From positions 1-64,000 of the forward strand of contig CANFVK010000008.1 in the NCBI GenBank assembly GCA_947450475.1: a stretch of DNA of 64,000 nt, given 5' to 3'. The notes beneath the pieces are model-generated. The model was not told where the DNA came from and searched no databases. It worked only from the letters and a program-made list of their open reading frames with translations. The DNA is from Bacteriovoracaceae bacterium (GTDB lineage: Bacteria > Bdellovibrionota > Bacteriovoracia > Bacteriovoracales > Bacteriovoracaceae). This document shows, in pieces, positions 45,966-55,411 of the stretch. The position numbers and the translations under genes were made by a program. Positions within the stretch are counted from its first letter, which is position 1. Each line of letters opens with the position of its first letter.

Positions 45966-46835
45966 TTATTCCCCCAGTGCTGAGGGAGCGGTGGTTTTTC
46001 CCATAAATCCCACTAGGACAATCAAGGTTAGAATATAGGGTAAAATTGAAAGTAGTTGCGATGATACAATTATATTTTCTCTGCCGCCAATAAAGATAAC
46101 TAAGGCTTGTGAAAATCCAAAAAAGAGACAAGCAGAAGTTGTTTGAACTGGTCTCCATTTACCAAAAATAAGTGCTGCAATTGCAATAAAACCCTGGCCG
46201 GAAATAAGGGTAGGTCTAAAATTTGATACAATCGCAATAGATAAGCTAGCTCCGCCTATCCCTGCTAGAAAACCGGATGATAGAACTCCTAATCCCCGAT
46301 AAAAACTAACAGTAAGCCCGGCAGCATCGGTTGCTTTAGGATGCTCTCCAGCGCTCATCATGCGCAATCCAAGAACCGTGCGAGTTAATATAATCCAGAT
46401 GAAAAAAGTCATAGATAGGGCTAAGTAGACAGTGGCGTATTGACCAAAATAACTGGGAATTTTTTTTTCTAAATCAATTGGGGGAGTCATGCTGGTACCA
46501 TCAAAGATCATTCGACAAAGAAAAATAGAAAGCCCACCACCCAAGAAATTTATCGCCATTCCAGATACAACTTGATTGGCCTTATATTTAATAGATGCGA
46601 CTGCGTGAAGAATGGAAAGTGTCATGCCACCAATTCCCCCTGCCAATAGTCCAAGCCAAGGATTAGATGTTTTAATGGCCACCACGGATGCGCAAAAAGC
46701 ACCAAAGGTCATCATTCCTTCGAGTCCTATATTTATGACACCAGTTTTTTCAGAAAGCAGTCCCCCTAGAGCTGTAAACATTAAAGGTGTTGCATACATG
46801 AGTGTTGTACTGAAAAGAAAAATAAAATCCTTCAT
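45966..46835 (-). CDS. BMP-type nucleoside ABC importer, second permease
   Basis: The 289-residue inner-membrane protein has eight or more segments. Residues 23-44 (from ALGGLLSEKTG to GLEGMMTFGA) match BPD_transp_2 permeases of the NupQ/RbsC-like nucleoside group. A second conserved segment is GEHPKATDAAGL (about 168-179), the coupling region. It starts within the preceding permease gene's end (4-bp overlap) and is the last gene of a four-gene minus-strand operon. Substrates of the group are purine and pyrimidine nucleosides. Confidence 0.85.
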   Translation of the reverse strand: MKDFIFLFSTTLMYATPLMFTALGGLLSEKTGVINIGLEGMMTFGAFCASVVAIKTSNPWLGLLAGGIGGMTLSILHAVASIKYKANQVVSGMAINFLGGGLSIFLCRMIFDGTSMTPPIDLEKKIPSYFGQYATVYLALSMTFFIWIILTRTVLGLRMMSAGEHPKATDAAGLTVSFYRGLGVLSSGFLAGIGGASLSIAIVSNFRPTLISGQGFIAIAALIFGKWRPVQTTSACLFFGFSQALVIFIGGRENIIVSSQLLSILPYILTLIVLVGFMGKTTAPSALGE

Positions 46836-47926
46836 TCTCTTTTTCTCCCAACACTAAAAAATTTTTCGTACAAAGGTTCAAACAGTGAAGGTATTGCAAT
46901 AAAAAAGATAATCGCTCCAATCATAATGCTAATAACTTCAGAAGGTGCCTCTAGTGCCGATTGAATCTTTTGGCCAGAGTACTTTAGAGTGCCCAGAAAA
47001 AAGCCAGAGATTAAAACTCCAAAGGGAGAATTGGCTCCAATTAATGAAACTGCAATTCCGTCAAATCCATAACCTTCATGAGCTGCAAGAATTGCGATAT
47101 TTTTAGAAACACCCATGACATGCGTTGCTCCTGCTAACCCGGAAAGACCACCGGCAATCATCATAGAGTAGGTCATTTTTTTATTTACATTAATTCCAGC
47201 GTAACGAGCAGCTTCTAGACTCTGGCCTACTGCTTTAAGCTTGAAGCCAAAGCTGGTACGATTTAAAATTAACCAAATAAAAAAAGTAGCAAGTAGCGCT
47301 AACACTATTGCTACATTTATTGATGGACGCATAAAGTCCGACAACATCGGATGGGATGCGAGCCAAGCAATACCAGCTTCGCTGGTTTTCCAATTTTCCA
47401 AAATTGCGATGGAGCTCGATTGGGAGATGAACTGGCTCGTTTCAGTGTTTGGTTTATGAAATCCTTCGAGCATTACGATTGTATTAGATAGATAAAGAGC
47501 AATCCAATTAAGCATAATTGTTGAAATGACTTCATGAACCCCAAAGCGTGCTTTCAGTAATCCGGCCAGTCCACCATATAAACTAGCAATAAATACTGAG
47601 AGCATGAGAATTAATGGAATTTGAATCCAAGGATTAAAGTTAAAAAAATACCCGCATAAAGCTGCGCTCAATGCGCCCATGATGAATTGTCCCTCAGATC
47701 CAATATTAAAAAGCCCGGTTCTGAATGCAAATGCGACTGAAAGACCGGTTAGTATGAGTGGAGTTGATCGAATGATTATATAGGCGATATAGCTTGGTTT
47801 AGTGAATGCTCCATTCCACATAACTTGATAAGCCTCAGTTGGTGAAATTCCTGAAAGTTTTAAAACGATTGAACCAACCAATAATCCACCAATTACACAA
47901 AAAAAGCTGAGAATGAATTTTTTCAT
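46832..47926 (-). CDS. BMP-type nucleoside ABC importer, first permease
   Basis: The 364-residue inner-membrane protein has an N-terminal segment (about 4-21) and the NupP-like set: FRTGLFNIGSEGQFIMGAL (68-86), the EVISTIMLNWIALYL motif (133-147) and the coupling loop GQSLEAARYAGI (238-249). The family partner is the permease at 45966, and both overlap their neighbours by 4 bp. The length is typical for NupP/YufP-type proteins. Confidence 0.85.
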   Translation of the reverse strand: MKKFILSFFCVIGGLLVGSIVLKLSGISPTEAYQVMWNGAFTKPSYIAYIIIRSTPLILTGLSVAFAFRTGLFNIGSEGQFIMGALSAALCGYFFNFNPWIQIPLILMLSVFIASLYGGLAGLLKARFGVHEVISTIMLNWIALYLSNTIVMLEGFHKPNTETSQFISQSSSIAILENWKTSEAGIAWLASHPMLSDFMRPSINVAIVLALLATFFIWLILNRTSFGFKLKAVGQSLEAARYAGINVNKKMTYSMMIAGGLSGLAGATHVMGVSKNIAILAAHEGYGFDGIAVSLIGANSPFGVLISGFFLGTLKYSGQKIQSALEAPSEVISIMIGAIIFFIAIPSLFEPLYEKFFSVGRKRE

Positions 47927-49452
47927 GCTTCACCTCCACCGGCCATAAAAAGTCCAATGTGCTCTTTAATGCTTTTATTATTTTGAATCATGTCATTATC
48001 AAGACTTGCCCTGATTTTTCCTTCAACCAACACTTCAATGCGGTCACTGAGATTGATGACCTCATCAAGTTCATAAGAAATTAGCAATATCGCTTTGCCA
48101 AGGTCTCTAAGTTTTAAAAGTTCCAAATGAATATATTCAATCGCTCCTACGTCTAGTCCTCGAGTCGGTTGAAAAGCAATAAGAACGTCGGGATTATTAG
48201 CAATTTCACGAGCTAAAATAATTTTTTGCTGATTTCCTCCAGATAGATTGCGGGCCAATAATTGTGAATTCCTAGGTCGAATATCAAAACGCTCCATTAA
48301 ATTATCGGCGAACTTCTTTAGTTCTTTTTCTACAATAATTCCATAATGAGAAAACGGCTTTTTGGAAATATTCTGAAGGACGAAATTTTCAGTGATTTTA
48401 AAATCCATAATGAGTCCACGTCTTTGGCGATCCTCAGGAATCATGGCAAGTTTATGGTCATAAATATTTTTAGGAGAAAGATTCGTAATAATATGTTGGT
48501 TGATGAGAATGTCTCCACTTTCTACTCTTCTAAGGCCTGTGAGCGATTCAACTAATTCGCTTTGACCGTTTCCATCTATTCCAGCAAGACCTAAAATTTC
48601 GCCTTTCTTCAAACTTAGATTCAATCCATTAATAGCTAGCAGATTTTTGCTATTTTTTACTTTAAGATTATTTATCTTAAAAATCTCTTTTCCCACATTG
48701 GCTTTAGTCTTACTAACTTTTAATTCAACATTTCGGCCTACCATTTTCGATGCTAGTTCTTCTTCAGAAGCCGTCGCAACATCTACCGTTTCAATGAATT
48801 GTCCTTTGCGAATTATGCTACAACGATCTGCAATTTCTTTTATCTCATGGAGCTTATGAGTAATGATAATAATGGTTTTACCTTCTTTTTTGAGATTTTT
48901 AACAATTCGATAAAAATCCACAATCTCTTGAGGAGTTAAAACTGCAGTGGGTTCATCAAAGATAAGAATATTGGCATTTCGGTAGAGAGTTTTGAGAATT
49001 TCTACACGCTGTTGAGACCCTACGCTCAACGTATCGGTGATAGCATCAGGCTGAATATTAAAGTGATAAGTTTGAGAAATTTTTAAAATTTCTTCTTTTG
49101 CCTTTTTATAATTAATACTTCCATACCAAGTGCGCGGTTCAACTCCCAAAATAATATTTTGTAGAATACTAAAAGGTCGCACGAGCATGAAGTGTTGGTG
49201 AACCATGCCTATGCCATTTTTGATTGCGGTGCGCGCAGAGGTCATGCTTATTTTTTTCCCATGCAGAAAAATTTCGCCTCCTTCATCAGGTTGATAAAGA
49301 CCAAAAATTATTTTCATCAATGTAGATTTACCGGCTCCATTCTCTCCAAGAATGGCATGAACCTCTCCAGAATAAATGGAGAGGTTTATAGAATCATTTG
49401 CCTTAAAAAGACCAAAACTTTTTGAAATGTTTTTTAATTCAAGTGCAAGCAT
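47923..49452 (-). CDS. BMP-type nucleoside ABC importer, ATPase with two ABC domains
   Basis: The 509-residue protein has two nucleotide-binding domains. The first has Walker A GENGAGKST (36-44), the signature LSVGSQQRVEI and Walker B ILIFDEPTAVL. The second starts GIDGNGQSE (a weakened Walker A, as usual in this family) and has the signature LSGGNQQKIIL. This is the layout of NupO/RbsA-type ATPases. It overlaps its neighbours by 1 bp (binding protein, TAATG) and 4 bp (permease). It energises import of nucleosides. Confidence 0.9.
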   Translation of the reverse strand: MLALELKNISKSFGLFKANDSINLSIYSGEVHAILGENGAGKSTLMKIIFGLYQPDEGGEIFLHGKKISMTSARTAIKNGIGMVHQHFMLVRPFSILQNIILGVEPRTWYGSINYKKAKEEILKISQTYHFNIQPDAITDTLSVGSQQRVEILKTLYRNANILIFDEPTAVLTPQEIVDFYRIVKNLKKEGKTIIIITHKLHEIKEIADRCSIIRKGQFIETVDVATASEEELASKMVGRNVELKVSKTKANVGKEIFKINNLKVKNSKNLLAINGLNLSLKKGEILGLAGIDGNGQSELVESLTGLRRVESGDILINQHIITNLSPKNIYDHKLAMIPEDRQRRGLIMDFKITENFVLQNISKKPFSHYGIIVEKELKKFADNLMERFDIRPRNSQLLARNLSGGNQQKIILAREIANNPDVLIAFQPTRGLDVGAIEYIHLELLKLRDLGKAILLISYELDEVINLSDRIEVLVEGKIRASLDNDMIQNNKSIKEHIGLFMAGGGEA

Positions 49453-50459
49453 TATTTTAAAGCTTTAGCATAAGCAGCATATCCCTTTTCATCGGAAGGA
49501 ATTTTAATTTTACCATCTGCAATTTTCTTCTTTAATTCAGAAACTTCCTTTAAAAGAGCGGCTGGAATCATTTGAGAAGTACTCGGAGCAATATCAACGG
49601 CTCCATCTTTGAGGCCATAATTGACAGTTGTGCCACCTTTAAATGTGCCATTTTTTAAATCTTTAACGACCTCGAAGATCGCGTTGTCTACTCGTTTCAT
49701 ACTGGAAGTAATAACATTTTTAGGTGCCAGATAATTTTGATCCCGGTCTACTCCAACGGCCATTTTGTTTTTTTCTTTTGCAGCTTCGATCACTCCATCT
49801 CCGACGGCACCGGCTGCATGAAAGACTACATCGGCATTTTTGGAAATCATTTGATTCGCGATAGCTTTCCCCTTAGCTGCATCTGTAAAAGACTCAGAGT
49901 ATTGTTCAAGAATAATTATTTTTTTATTTGCATATTTAGCACCGGCCTTGTAGCCGTACTGAAAAGAGTGGATAATGGGAACAGACATCCCGCCAATAAA
50001 ACCAACAGTATTGGTTTTTGACATTTTTGCAGAAATATAACCTGCTAAAAAAGCTCCTTCTTCAGCTTTAAACATAACGCCGATGACATTGGGAGGAGTA
50101 TTATCCCCGAAAGAATAATCGATGATGGCATATTTTTGTTTAGGGTTTTGTTTAGCCGCTTTTAGGACTGCATCCGCCATTTTAAAGCCGATTCCCCAAA
50201 TGAGATCGTTGCCAGCATCGTAGAGGGTCTCAAGATTAGCTTGATAATCAGCGTCTTGCTTAGACTCCTGATAGCTTGCCTTTACACCTAGGTCCTTTTT
50301 ACTTTTTTGTAATCCTTCCCAAGCTGATTGGTTGAAGGATTGATCATTGACGCCACCCACATCGGTTACCATCGCAACTCGTAGTGGTTTTTGAGCAGCT
50401 ACGCTTAATGAAGATGTAATGATGAATGCAAAAAACAAAATGACGCTTTGAAATTTCAT
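49452..50459 (-). CDS. BMP-family (PnrA/BmpA-like) nucleoside-binding protein
   Basis: The ATG at 50459 with GAGG 6 nt upstream is preferred over an ATG at 50498 that adds thirteen residues before the signal peptide. The 335-residue product has a Sec leader (MKFQSVILFFAFIITSSLSVAA) and no lipobox. The BMP fold is evident from VAMVTDVGGVNDQSFNQSAW, IGFKMADAV, VIGVMFKAEEGAFLAGY and VGVDRDQNYL. In relatives the Asp, Asn and Phe residues of the DVGGVNDQSFN loop contact nucleosides. It heads the four-gene importer operon. Confidence 0.9.
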   Translation of the reverse strand: MKFQSVILFFAFIITSSLSVAAQKPLRVAMVTDVGGVNDQSFNQSAWEGLQKSKKDLGVKASYQESKQDADYQANLETLYDAGNDLIWGIGFKMADAVLKAAKQNPKQKYAIIDYSFGDNTPPNVIGVMFKAEEGAFLAGYISAKMSKTNTVGFIGGMSVPIIHSFQYGYKAGAKYANKKIIILEQYSESFTDAAKGKAIANQMISKNADVVFHAAGAVGDGVIEAAKEKNKMAVGVDRDQNYLAPKNVITSSMKRVDNAIFEVVKDLKNGTFKGGTTVNYGLKDGAVDIAPSTSQMIPAALLKEVSELKKKIADGKIKIPSDEKGYAAYAKALK

Positions 50460-50532
50460 GGCGAACCTCGTAAATAAAAAGAAATTTGAGTTTTCCATTC
50501 ATAGCATTAAAAAATAAAAAATCATAGAGAGA

Positions 50533-50561
50533 TTGTCATTTTTAACCTTGGAGTGTTTAAT
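50533..50561 (+). promoter_or_regulatory. Candidate sigma-70 promoter of the TolC-RND operon
   Basis: TTGTCA (50533-50538), a 17-nt spacer and TTTAAT (50556-50561) match the -35 and -10 consensus at 5 of 6 each. The predicted start falls about 37 nt before the ATG at 50605, which has AAGGG 8 nt upstream. The divergent BMP operon starts nearby on the other strand, but no equally good minus-strand promoter was found. Confidence 0.55.
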
Positions 50562-50604
50562 AGGCCAAACTATCGATTAATCGTTTTTTTCTCAAGGGTT
50601 GGAC

Positions 50605-51831
50605 ATGAAAACTACTACGATTATTTTCTTATTTGGCTTTCTTACTTCTGGTATGTCTCAGGCCGCTCTAACTTTAAAAGAGAGTTTTGAAAGCGCCCTT
50701 CACACCAATCAAATAGACAATATAAATGAAGCTTTAATCAATCAAAATGTAGAAATAAAAAAGCAAAATGAGGGTAATTTTCTTCCCAAATTTGCCCTTA
50801 AGGGAAGTTATTTAAATCAAGAAAAAATCAAGACGGATCAACAATCATCTGAGCTAAATTTAACTCAAAATCTTTATAGAGGCAGTCGAGATGAATATGC
50901 TTTAGACTCGGCCAGTAAGAGTATTGCCATCGCTAAAAATCAAAAAATCTATGATCAGCTCGCGCTTTATTCAAATGTCATCCAAGCCTATTATTACTAT
51001 TTTTCTAATTTAAATGACCTGCAAAATCTAGAACTTTTAAAAAAGCAAAGTAAGGACAGAGTAGACGAAACAAAAAAAAGAGTACAAGTAGGTCGCTCGC
51101 GCAAAGGAGAGTTGTTGCAGGCCGAAGCTCAATTGGCCAGTGCAGAAGCTCAATGGATCAATGGGATAGGCTTAGTCAAAGAAAGTGAAGAGCATTTTTA
51201 TCTTTTGACTGGGTTAAATAAATCGACTTCTCCCATGGCCGAGGTCATTGCGGTACCAACGGATTCAAAAAGCTTGGAGCTTTATTTAGATCAAGCTTAC
51301 AAGCGATCAGATGTACAAAACAAAGAGCTTAAAATTCAATTAGCCGACTTTGATTTATTAGGAAATAAAGCTCTTAATTTTCCGACTCTCGATCTTAGTT
51401 CGAATTATTATTTCAATAAACGAATTGGCACTTATCACAATACTGATTGGGATGTGGGAGTTAGTATGACTATCCCACTTTTTGAAGGTGGTATAACTTC
51501 AGCGAAGATTGCTGAGAGCTCTCAGAAAAAAATTCAAGCCACTCACACTTTGGTTGATTACAAAAAATCAGTGGAGCTAGAGGTAGCGTCTCATTTTGAA
51601 ACTTATCATCGTTATTTTGATCAAATTAAAGCTTTTGATCTTGCTTTGGATAAAGCCCAGAAGAGTTACGATGAAACGCTAAAAGATTATCGCTTGGGAT
51701 TAGTTTCAAGTTTGGATGTATTGAGTTCACTCAATATCTATCTTGATACCAAAAGAAATAATGAAAAAACAAAAATTTCAGCAATGATGAGTTTAAAATT
51801 ACTTGAGTCCACCGCAGGAGTCCTTCCATGA
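50605..51831 (+). CDS. TolC-family outer-membrane efflux protein
   Basis: The start at ATG 50605 has an AAGGG site; the TTG at 50599 adds two residues. The 408-residue product has a signal peptide ending SQA and the TolC/OEP pattern of long helices with two similar halves. ALHTNQID at the N-terminus and DYRLGLVSSLDVLSSLNIY near the C-terminus fit the repeated OEP motif. It forms an outer-membrane channel that docks with an inner-membrane pump. It overlaps the RND pump by 4 bp, and no adaptor gene lies between. Confidence 0.85.
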   Translation: MKTTTIIFLFGFLTSGMSQAALTLKESFESALHTNQIDNINEALINQNVEIKKQNEGNFLPKFALKGSYLNQEKIKTDQQSSELNLTQNLYRGSRDEYALDSASKSIAIAKNQKIYDQLALYSNVIQAYYYYFSNLNDLQNLELLKKQSKDRVDETKKRVQVGRSRKGELLQAEAQLASAEAQWINGIGLVKESEEHFYLLTGLNKSTSPMAEVIAVPTDSKSLELYLDQAYKRSDVQNKELKIQLADFDLLGNKALNFPTLDLSSNYYFNKRIGTYHNTDWDVGVSMTIPLFEGGITSAKIAESSQKKIQATHTLVDYKKSVELEVASHFETYHRYFDQIKAFDLALDKAQKSYDETLKDYRLGLVSSLDVLSSLNIYLDTKRNNEKTKISAMMSLKLLESTAGVLP

Positions 51832-54800
51832 GCCTCTCTTCTACTTCTATAAAGAATCCAGTTTTTGCATGGATGCTAATGGTGGCGATGATGCTCTTTG
51901 GAGCCTTGGCTTTTAGAGGAATGGGAGTTTCTCAGCTTCCAGATGTTGATATTCCCAATATTAATATTACCGTAAACTGGGAAGGAGCAGGTCCCAACGT
52001 CATTGAAGCAGATGTGGTGGACACTCTTGAAAGCGCTGTCATGTCAGTCGAAGGTGTTCAATCTATTTCGACATCAGTTCGTAGAGGAAATGCCAATATA
52101 ACAGTAGAGTTTGCGCTCAATCGTGATCTTGATAAGGCGCTTAGCGACGTTCAAAGTAAAGTTTCTCAGGCCATGTCTCGCTTGCCTGATGATATTGATG
52201 CTCCGATTGTTTCAAAGGTTAATCCTGACGATCAACCAATTATGTGGTTAGCTGTCTCATCTGATAAAATGACACCTCGTGAGTTAATGACTTACGCTAG
52301 AGACAATATCAAAGATAAATTTTTAACTACTGACGGTGTGGCAGATGTTATTCTCTCAGGCTACGTTGATCCCAATCTTCGAATTTGGGTTGATGATAAA
52401 AAATTAAAAGAATACCAACTGACTGTCTCTGATATCATCAATACCGTTTCAAGTGAGCATTCAGAAGTTCCATCGGGAAAACTTGAAAATGCAAAAACTG
52501 AATTTTCGGTCAGAACTTTAGGTGAAGCCGAATCAGTAGAAGAATTTGGAAATCTATCTATCAATCGAAGAGGCTCTTCCCCTAATTTAGTAGCATTACC
52601 TCTTTCTAAAGTAGCTCGGATCGAGGATGGTTTGGCCGATGTACAAAGACGAGCTCGCATCATGGGAAAAACCTCAATTGGAATTGGGGTAAGAAAGCAA
52701 CGTGGATCAAATGCCGTAGCGGTTGGAGATAACGTTACTAAAAAAGTAAAAGAATTAAATGCAATACTTCCTGCTGGAACGAAGGTGGGATTAATTTTTG
52801 ATTCAACTCGCTTTATAAAGGAATCAGTTCACGAACTACTCTCAACATTACTGCTGGCTGCCCTTTTAACGGCAGTCGTTTGTTGGGCATTTTTGGGTTC
52901 TTGGTCAGCGACTTTAAATGTTATCTTGGCCATTCCAACTTCTATTCTCGGCAGCTTTATCGTTTTAGGAGCTCTAGGATTTACCCTCAATTATTTTACC
53001 TTGCTGGCTTTATCACTTTCTATTGGAATTGTTGTCGATGATGCCATTATGGTTCTTGAAAATATTTTCCGACATCATGAGATGGGTAAAAATAAGCGCA
53101 AAGCTTCTCTAGATGGTGCAAGGGAAATCACATTTGCCGCTATGGCGGCTACCTTTGCTATCATTGCCATCTTTTTTCCCATTGCTTACATGAAGGGAAT
53201 TATCGGTAAATATTTTTATCAATTTGGTGTAACGATCTCTGTTGCAGTATTATTGTCCTTGGTTGAGGCCTTGACTTTAACACCAATGCGAACTTCACAA
53301 TTTATGGAAAAGCATGGACGAACTACTCGTTTCGGCAAGGCAATGGAAGCAAGCTTTCTATGGCTAGAGCAATTTTACGCACGCATTTTGCCGATTGTTG
53401 TTGAGAATCGTTGGAAAGTCATAGTCCTGTCATTTGCTGTTTTTGGGGGATCAAGTTTTATAGTGACAAAACTGCGAAAGGAATTTGTTCCGGCTCAAGA
53501 TCAAAGCACTATTATGATGAAGTTAAAAACTAAAGATGGTTCCTCACTAGATTATACTGATGAAAAAGTTAGAGGGATTGAAGACTTTCTAGCGAAAAGA
53601 CCAGAAATTGATCGTTACTTTGCTTCCATTGGAGGTTTTGCTGGTGGAATTGATTCTTCATCGGCAACTTTTTTTATTACATTAAAAGATAAAAACAAAA
53701 GAAAACTATCACAACAAGAACTTTTAGATGTCTACCGCAATGAATTTAAAAAATTTAAAGGAGGCAAAGTAATTGTTCAGGATACTTCTCTAGGCTCACT
53801 TGCCGGGAGTGGAAGAGGGTTTCCGATTGAAGTTGCTGTTTCTGGTTCAAATTGGAATTCACTGATTCAAACAGTCGTAGCTAGTATGAAAGACATGGAT
53901 AGTTCTGGAGAATTTTTAGATATCGATTCAAATTATCGCGAAAATATTAAAGACCTAACGATCATACCTAATAGAGACAAAGCTAGACAGAGGGGTATTT
54001 CAATTGCCGATATCGGACAAACGATGAACGCATTAGTTGGAGGAAAAGTTATTGGAAAATTTACGAAAGAAGGTCACCGTTACGACATACGCGTTCGCTT
54101 AGATGGAATAAATGCAGACGAAGAAAATCTAGAACGAATAAATAAAATTCAGCTTCGAAACAATCGCGGAGAACTTATTTACTTAAGCGAGATTGCTGAA
54201 GTTAAATTTGTGAACAGTCTTCAATCAATCTCACGACAAGATCGACTAAGAACATTAAAAATTTATTCTAATATCAAGACGGGAGTCTCTCAGGCTAAAG
54301 CATTGGATGATGTCAAAGCGATAATTGCTAAACATTTAGGCCCAGGCTCTCAAATTCTGGAAACTGGTAGTGCTAAAACATTCAAAGAGTCGTTTGAAAG
54401 TTTATTCTTTGTACTAGGATTGGGAATCATCATTGCCTATATGGTTCTTGCCTCCCAATTTAACAGCTTTTCTGATCCGATTACGGTATTGGTGGCTTTA
54501 CCCTTCTCGGTTTCTGGAGCTTTTATAGCACTCTATTTATCTAATCAATCTATAAACATCTATTCTATGATAGGAATTATTTTGTTGATGGGGATTGTAA
54601 AAAAGAATTCGATTTTATTGGTAGATTTTACTAATCAAGTTCGCGACTCTGACAAACTTGCCATCAAGCCAGCACTCTATCATGCATGTCCTAAGAGGCT
54701 TAGACCCATATTGATGACCTCGATTGCTACTGTGGCCGGTGCTGTCCCCGCTGCTTTTTCTTTTGGTTCAGGTGCAGAAAGTTTAAAGCCAATGTCCCTG

Positions 54801-54920
54801 GCGGTAATTGGGGGAGTATTGCTATCGACTCTTTTGACCTTACTAGTTGTGCCTGCCATTTATTCACTTTTGTCACCCCAAAAGCGAGTTAAAGAATTAC
54901 AGGATGCTGATCTGAAATGA
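51828..54920 (+). CDS. RND efflux pump (HAE1/AcrB-like)
   Basis: The 1030-residue protein has the full RND layout: an N-terminal membrane segment, two large periplasmic loops and two blocks of membrane segments. The proton-relay segment LSIGIVVDDAIMVLENI (about 396-412) has the expected Asp pair, and the second block has GIVKKNSILLVDF. It exports hydrophobic compounds or lipids by proton exchange. The gene starts with an ATGA overlap on the TolC gene and ends 4 bp into the next gene. The usual periplasmic adaptor (MFP) gene is missing from the operon. Confidence 0.9.
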   Translation: MSLSSTSIKNPVFAWMLMVAMMLFGALAFRGMGVSQLPDVDIPNINITVNWEGAGPNVIEADVVDTLESAVMSVEGVQSISTSVRRGNANITVEFALNRDLDKALSDVQSKVSQAMSRLPDDIDAPIVSKVNPDDQPIMWLAVSSDKMTPRELMTYARDNIKDKFLTTDGVADVILSGYVDPNLRIWVDDKKLKEYQLTVSDIINTVSSEHSEVPSGKLENAKTEFSVRTLGEAESVEEFGNLSINRRGSSPNLVALPLSKVARIEDGLADVQRRARIMGKTSIGIGVRKQRGSNAVAVGDNVTKKVKELNAILPAGTKVGLIFDSTRFIKESVHELLSTLLLAALLTAVVCWAFLGSWSATLNVILAIPTSILGSFIVLGALGFTLNYFTLLALSLSIGIVVDDAIMVLENIFRHHEMGKNKRKASLDGAREITFAAMAATFAIIAIFFPIAYMKGIIGKYFYQFGVTISVAVLLSLVEALTLTPMRTSQFMEKHGRTTRFGKAMEASFLWLEQFYARILPIVVENRWKVIVLSFAVFGGSSFIVTKLRKEFVPAQDQSTIMMKLKTKDGSSLDYTDEKVRGIEDFLAKRPEIDRYFASIGGFAGGIDSSSATFFITLKDKNKRKLSQQELLDVYRNEFKKFKGGKVIVQDTSLGSLAGSGRGFPIEVAVSGSNWNSLIQTVVASMKDMDSSGEFLDIDSNYRENIKDLTIIPNRDKARQRGISIADIGQTMNALVGGKVIGKFTKEGHRYDIRVRLDGINADEENLERINKIQLRNNRGELIYLSEIAEVKFVNSLQSISRQDRLRTLKIYSNIKTGVSQAKALDDVKAIIAKHLGPGSQILETGSAKTFKESFESLFFVLGLGIIIAYMVLASQFNSFSDPITVLVALPFSVSGAFIALYLSNQSINIYSMIGIILLMGIVKKNSILLVDFTNQVRDSDKLAIKPALYHACPKRLRPILMTSIATVAGAVPAAFSFGSGAESLKPMSLAVIGGVLLSTLLTLLVVPAIYSLLSPQKRVKELQDADLK

Positions 54921-55411
54921 AAAAGCCTATTGAAACACTTCAGGAAAATGCCAGTGGCTTTTTTGAAAAGGTTGCAACCAAGTATGCAAGCTCCATGAAG
55001 TGTTCCGAAGGTTGTTCAAAGTGTTGCTATACCGACATTACAGTTTTTGAAGTCGAATCTATAGTTATAACTTCTTGGTTTAAAAATCTTGATTCAAAAA
55101 TGCAGAGTGAACTTAGAGAACTTTGGAAATCGCCCGTGATCGATGGTGCCTGTAGCTTTTTATATAATGACCGATGTAGTGTTTATGAAGCTCGTCCTAT
55201 TATCTGTCGAACTCAGGGAGCGCCACTTTTTGTTCAGGTAGATAATACTCTTGATTATTGTCCTTTAAATTTTACTGAGGGAGATCCGCCGAAAGAAGAT
55301 TGGTTGAATTTAGATCGATTAAACACGCTGCTTTCCTTCGCCGCCAAGACTGCAGGAGAAGAAAAGCGCGTGCGTTTAAAAAAACTTAAACAAGAACTTA
55401 TTCAATTATAG
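54917..55411 (+). CDS. YkgJ-family cysteine-cluster protein
   Basis: The 164-residue cytoplasmic protein carries the YkgJ/CxxCxxCC cluster: C-SEGC-SKCC in positions about 29-38, then the CSFLYNDRCSVYEARPIICR segment (96-115). It has the expected TDITVFEVE helix start after the first cluster. The family is thought to bind Zn or an Fe-S cluster and its role is not known. It overlaps the RND gene by 4 bp, so it is translated with the pump, and its end overlaps the convergent carboxypeptidase gene by 6 bp. Confidence 0.85.
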   Translation: MKKPIETLQENASGFFEKVATKYASSMKCSEGCSKCCYTDITVFEVESIVITSWFKNLDSKMQSELRELWKSPVIDGACSFLYNDRCSVYEARPIICRTQGAPLFVQVDNTLDYCPLNFTEGDPPKEDWLNLDRLNTLLSFAAKTAGEEKRVRLKKLKQELIQL

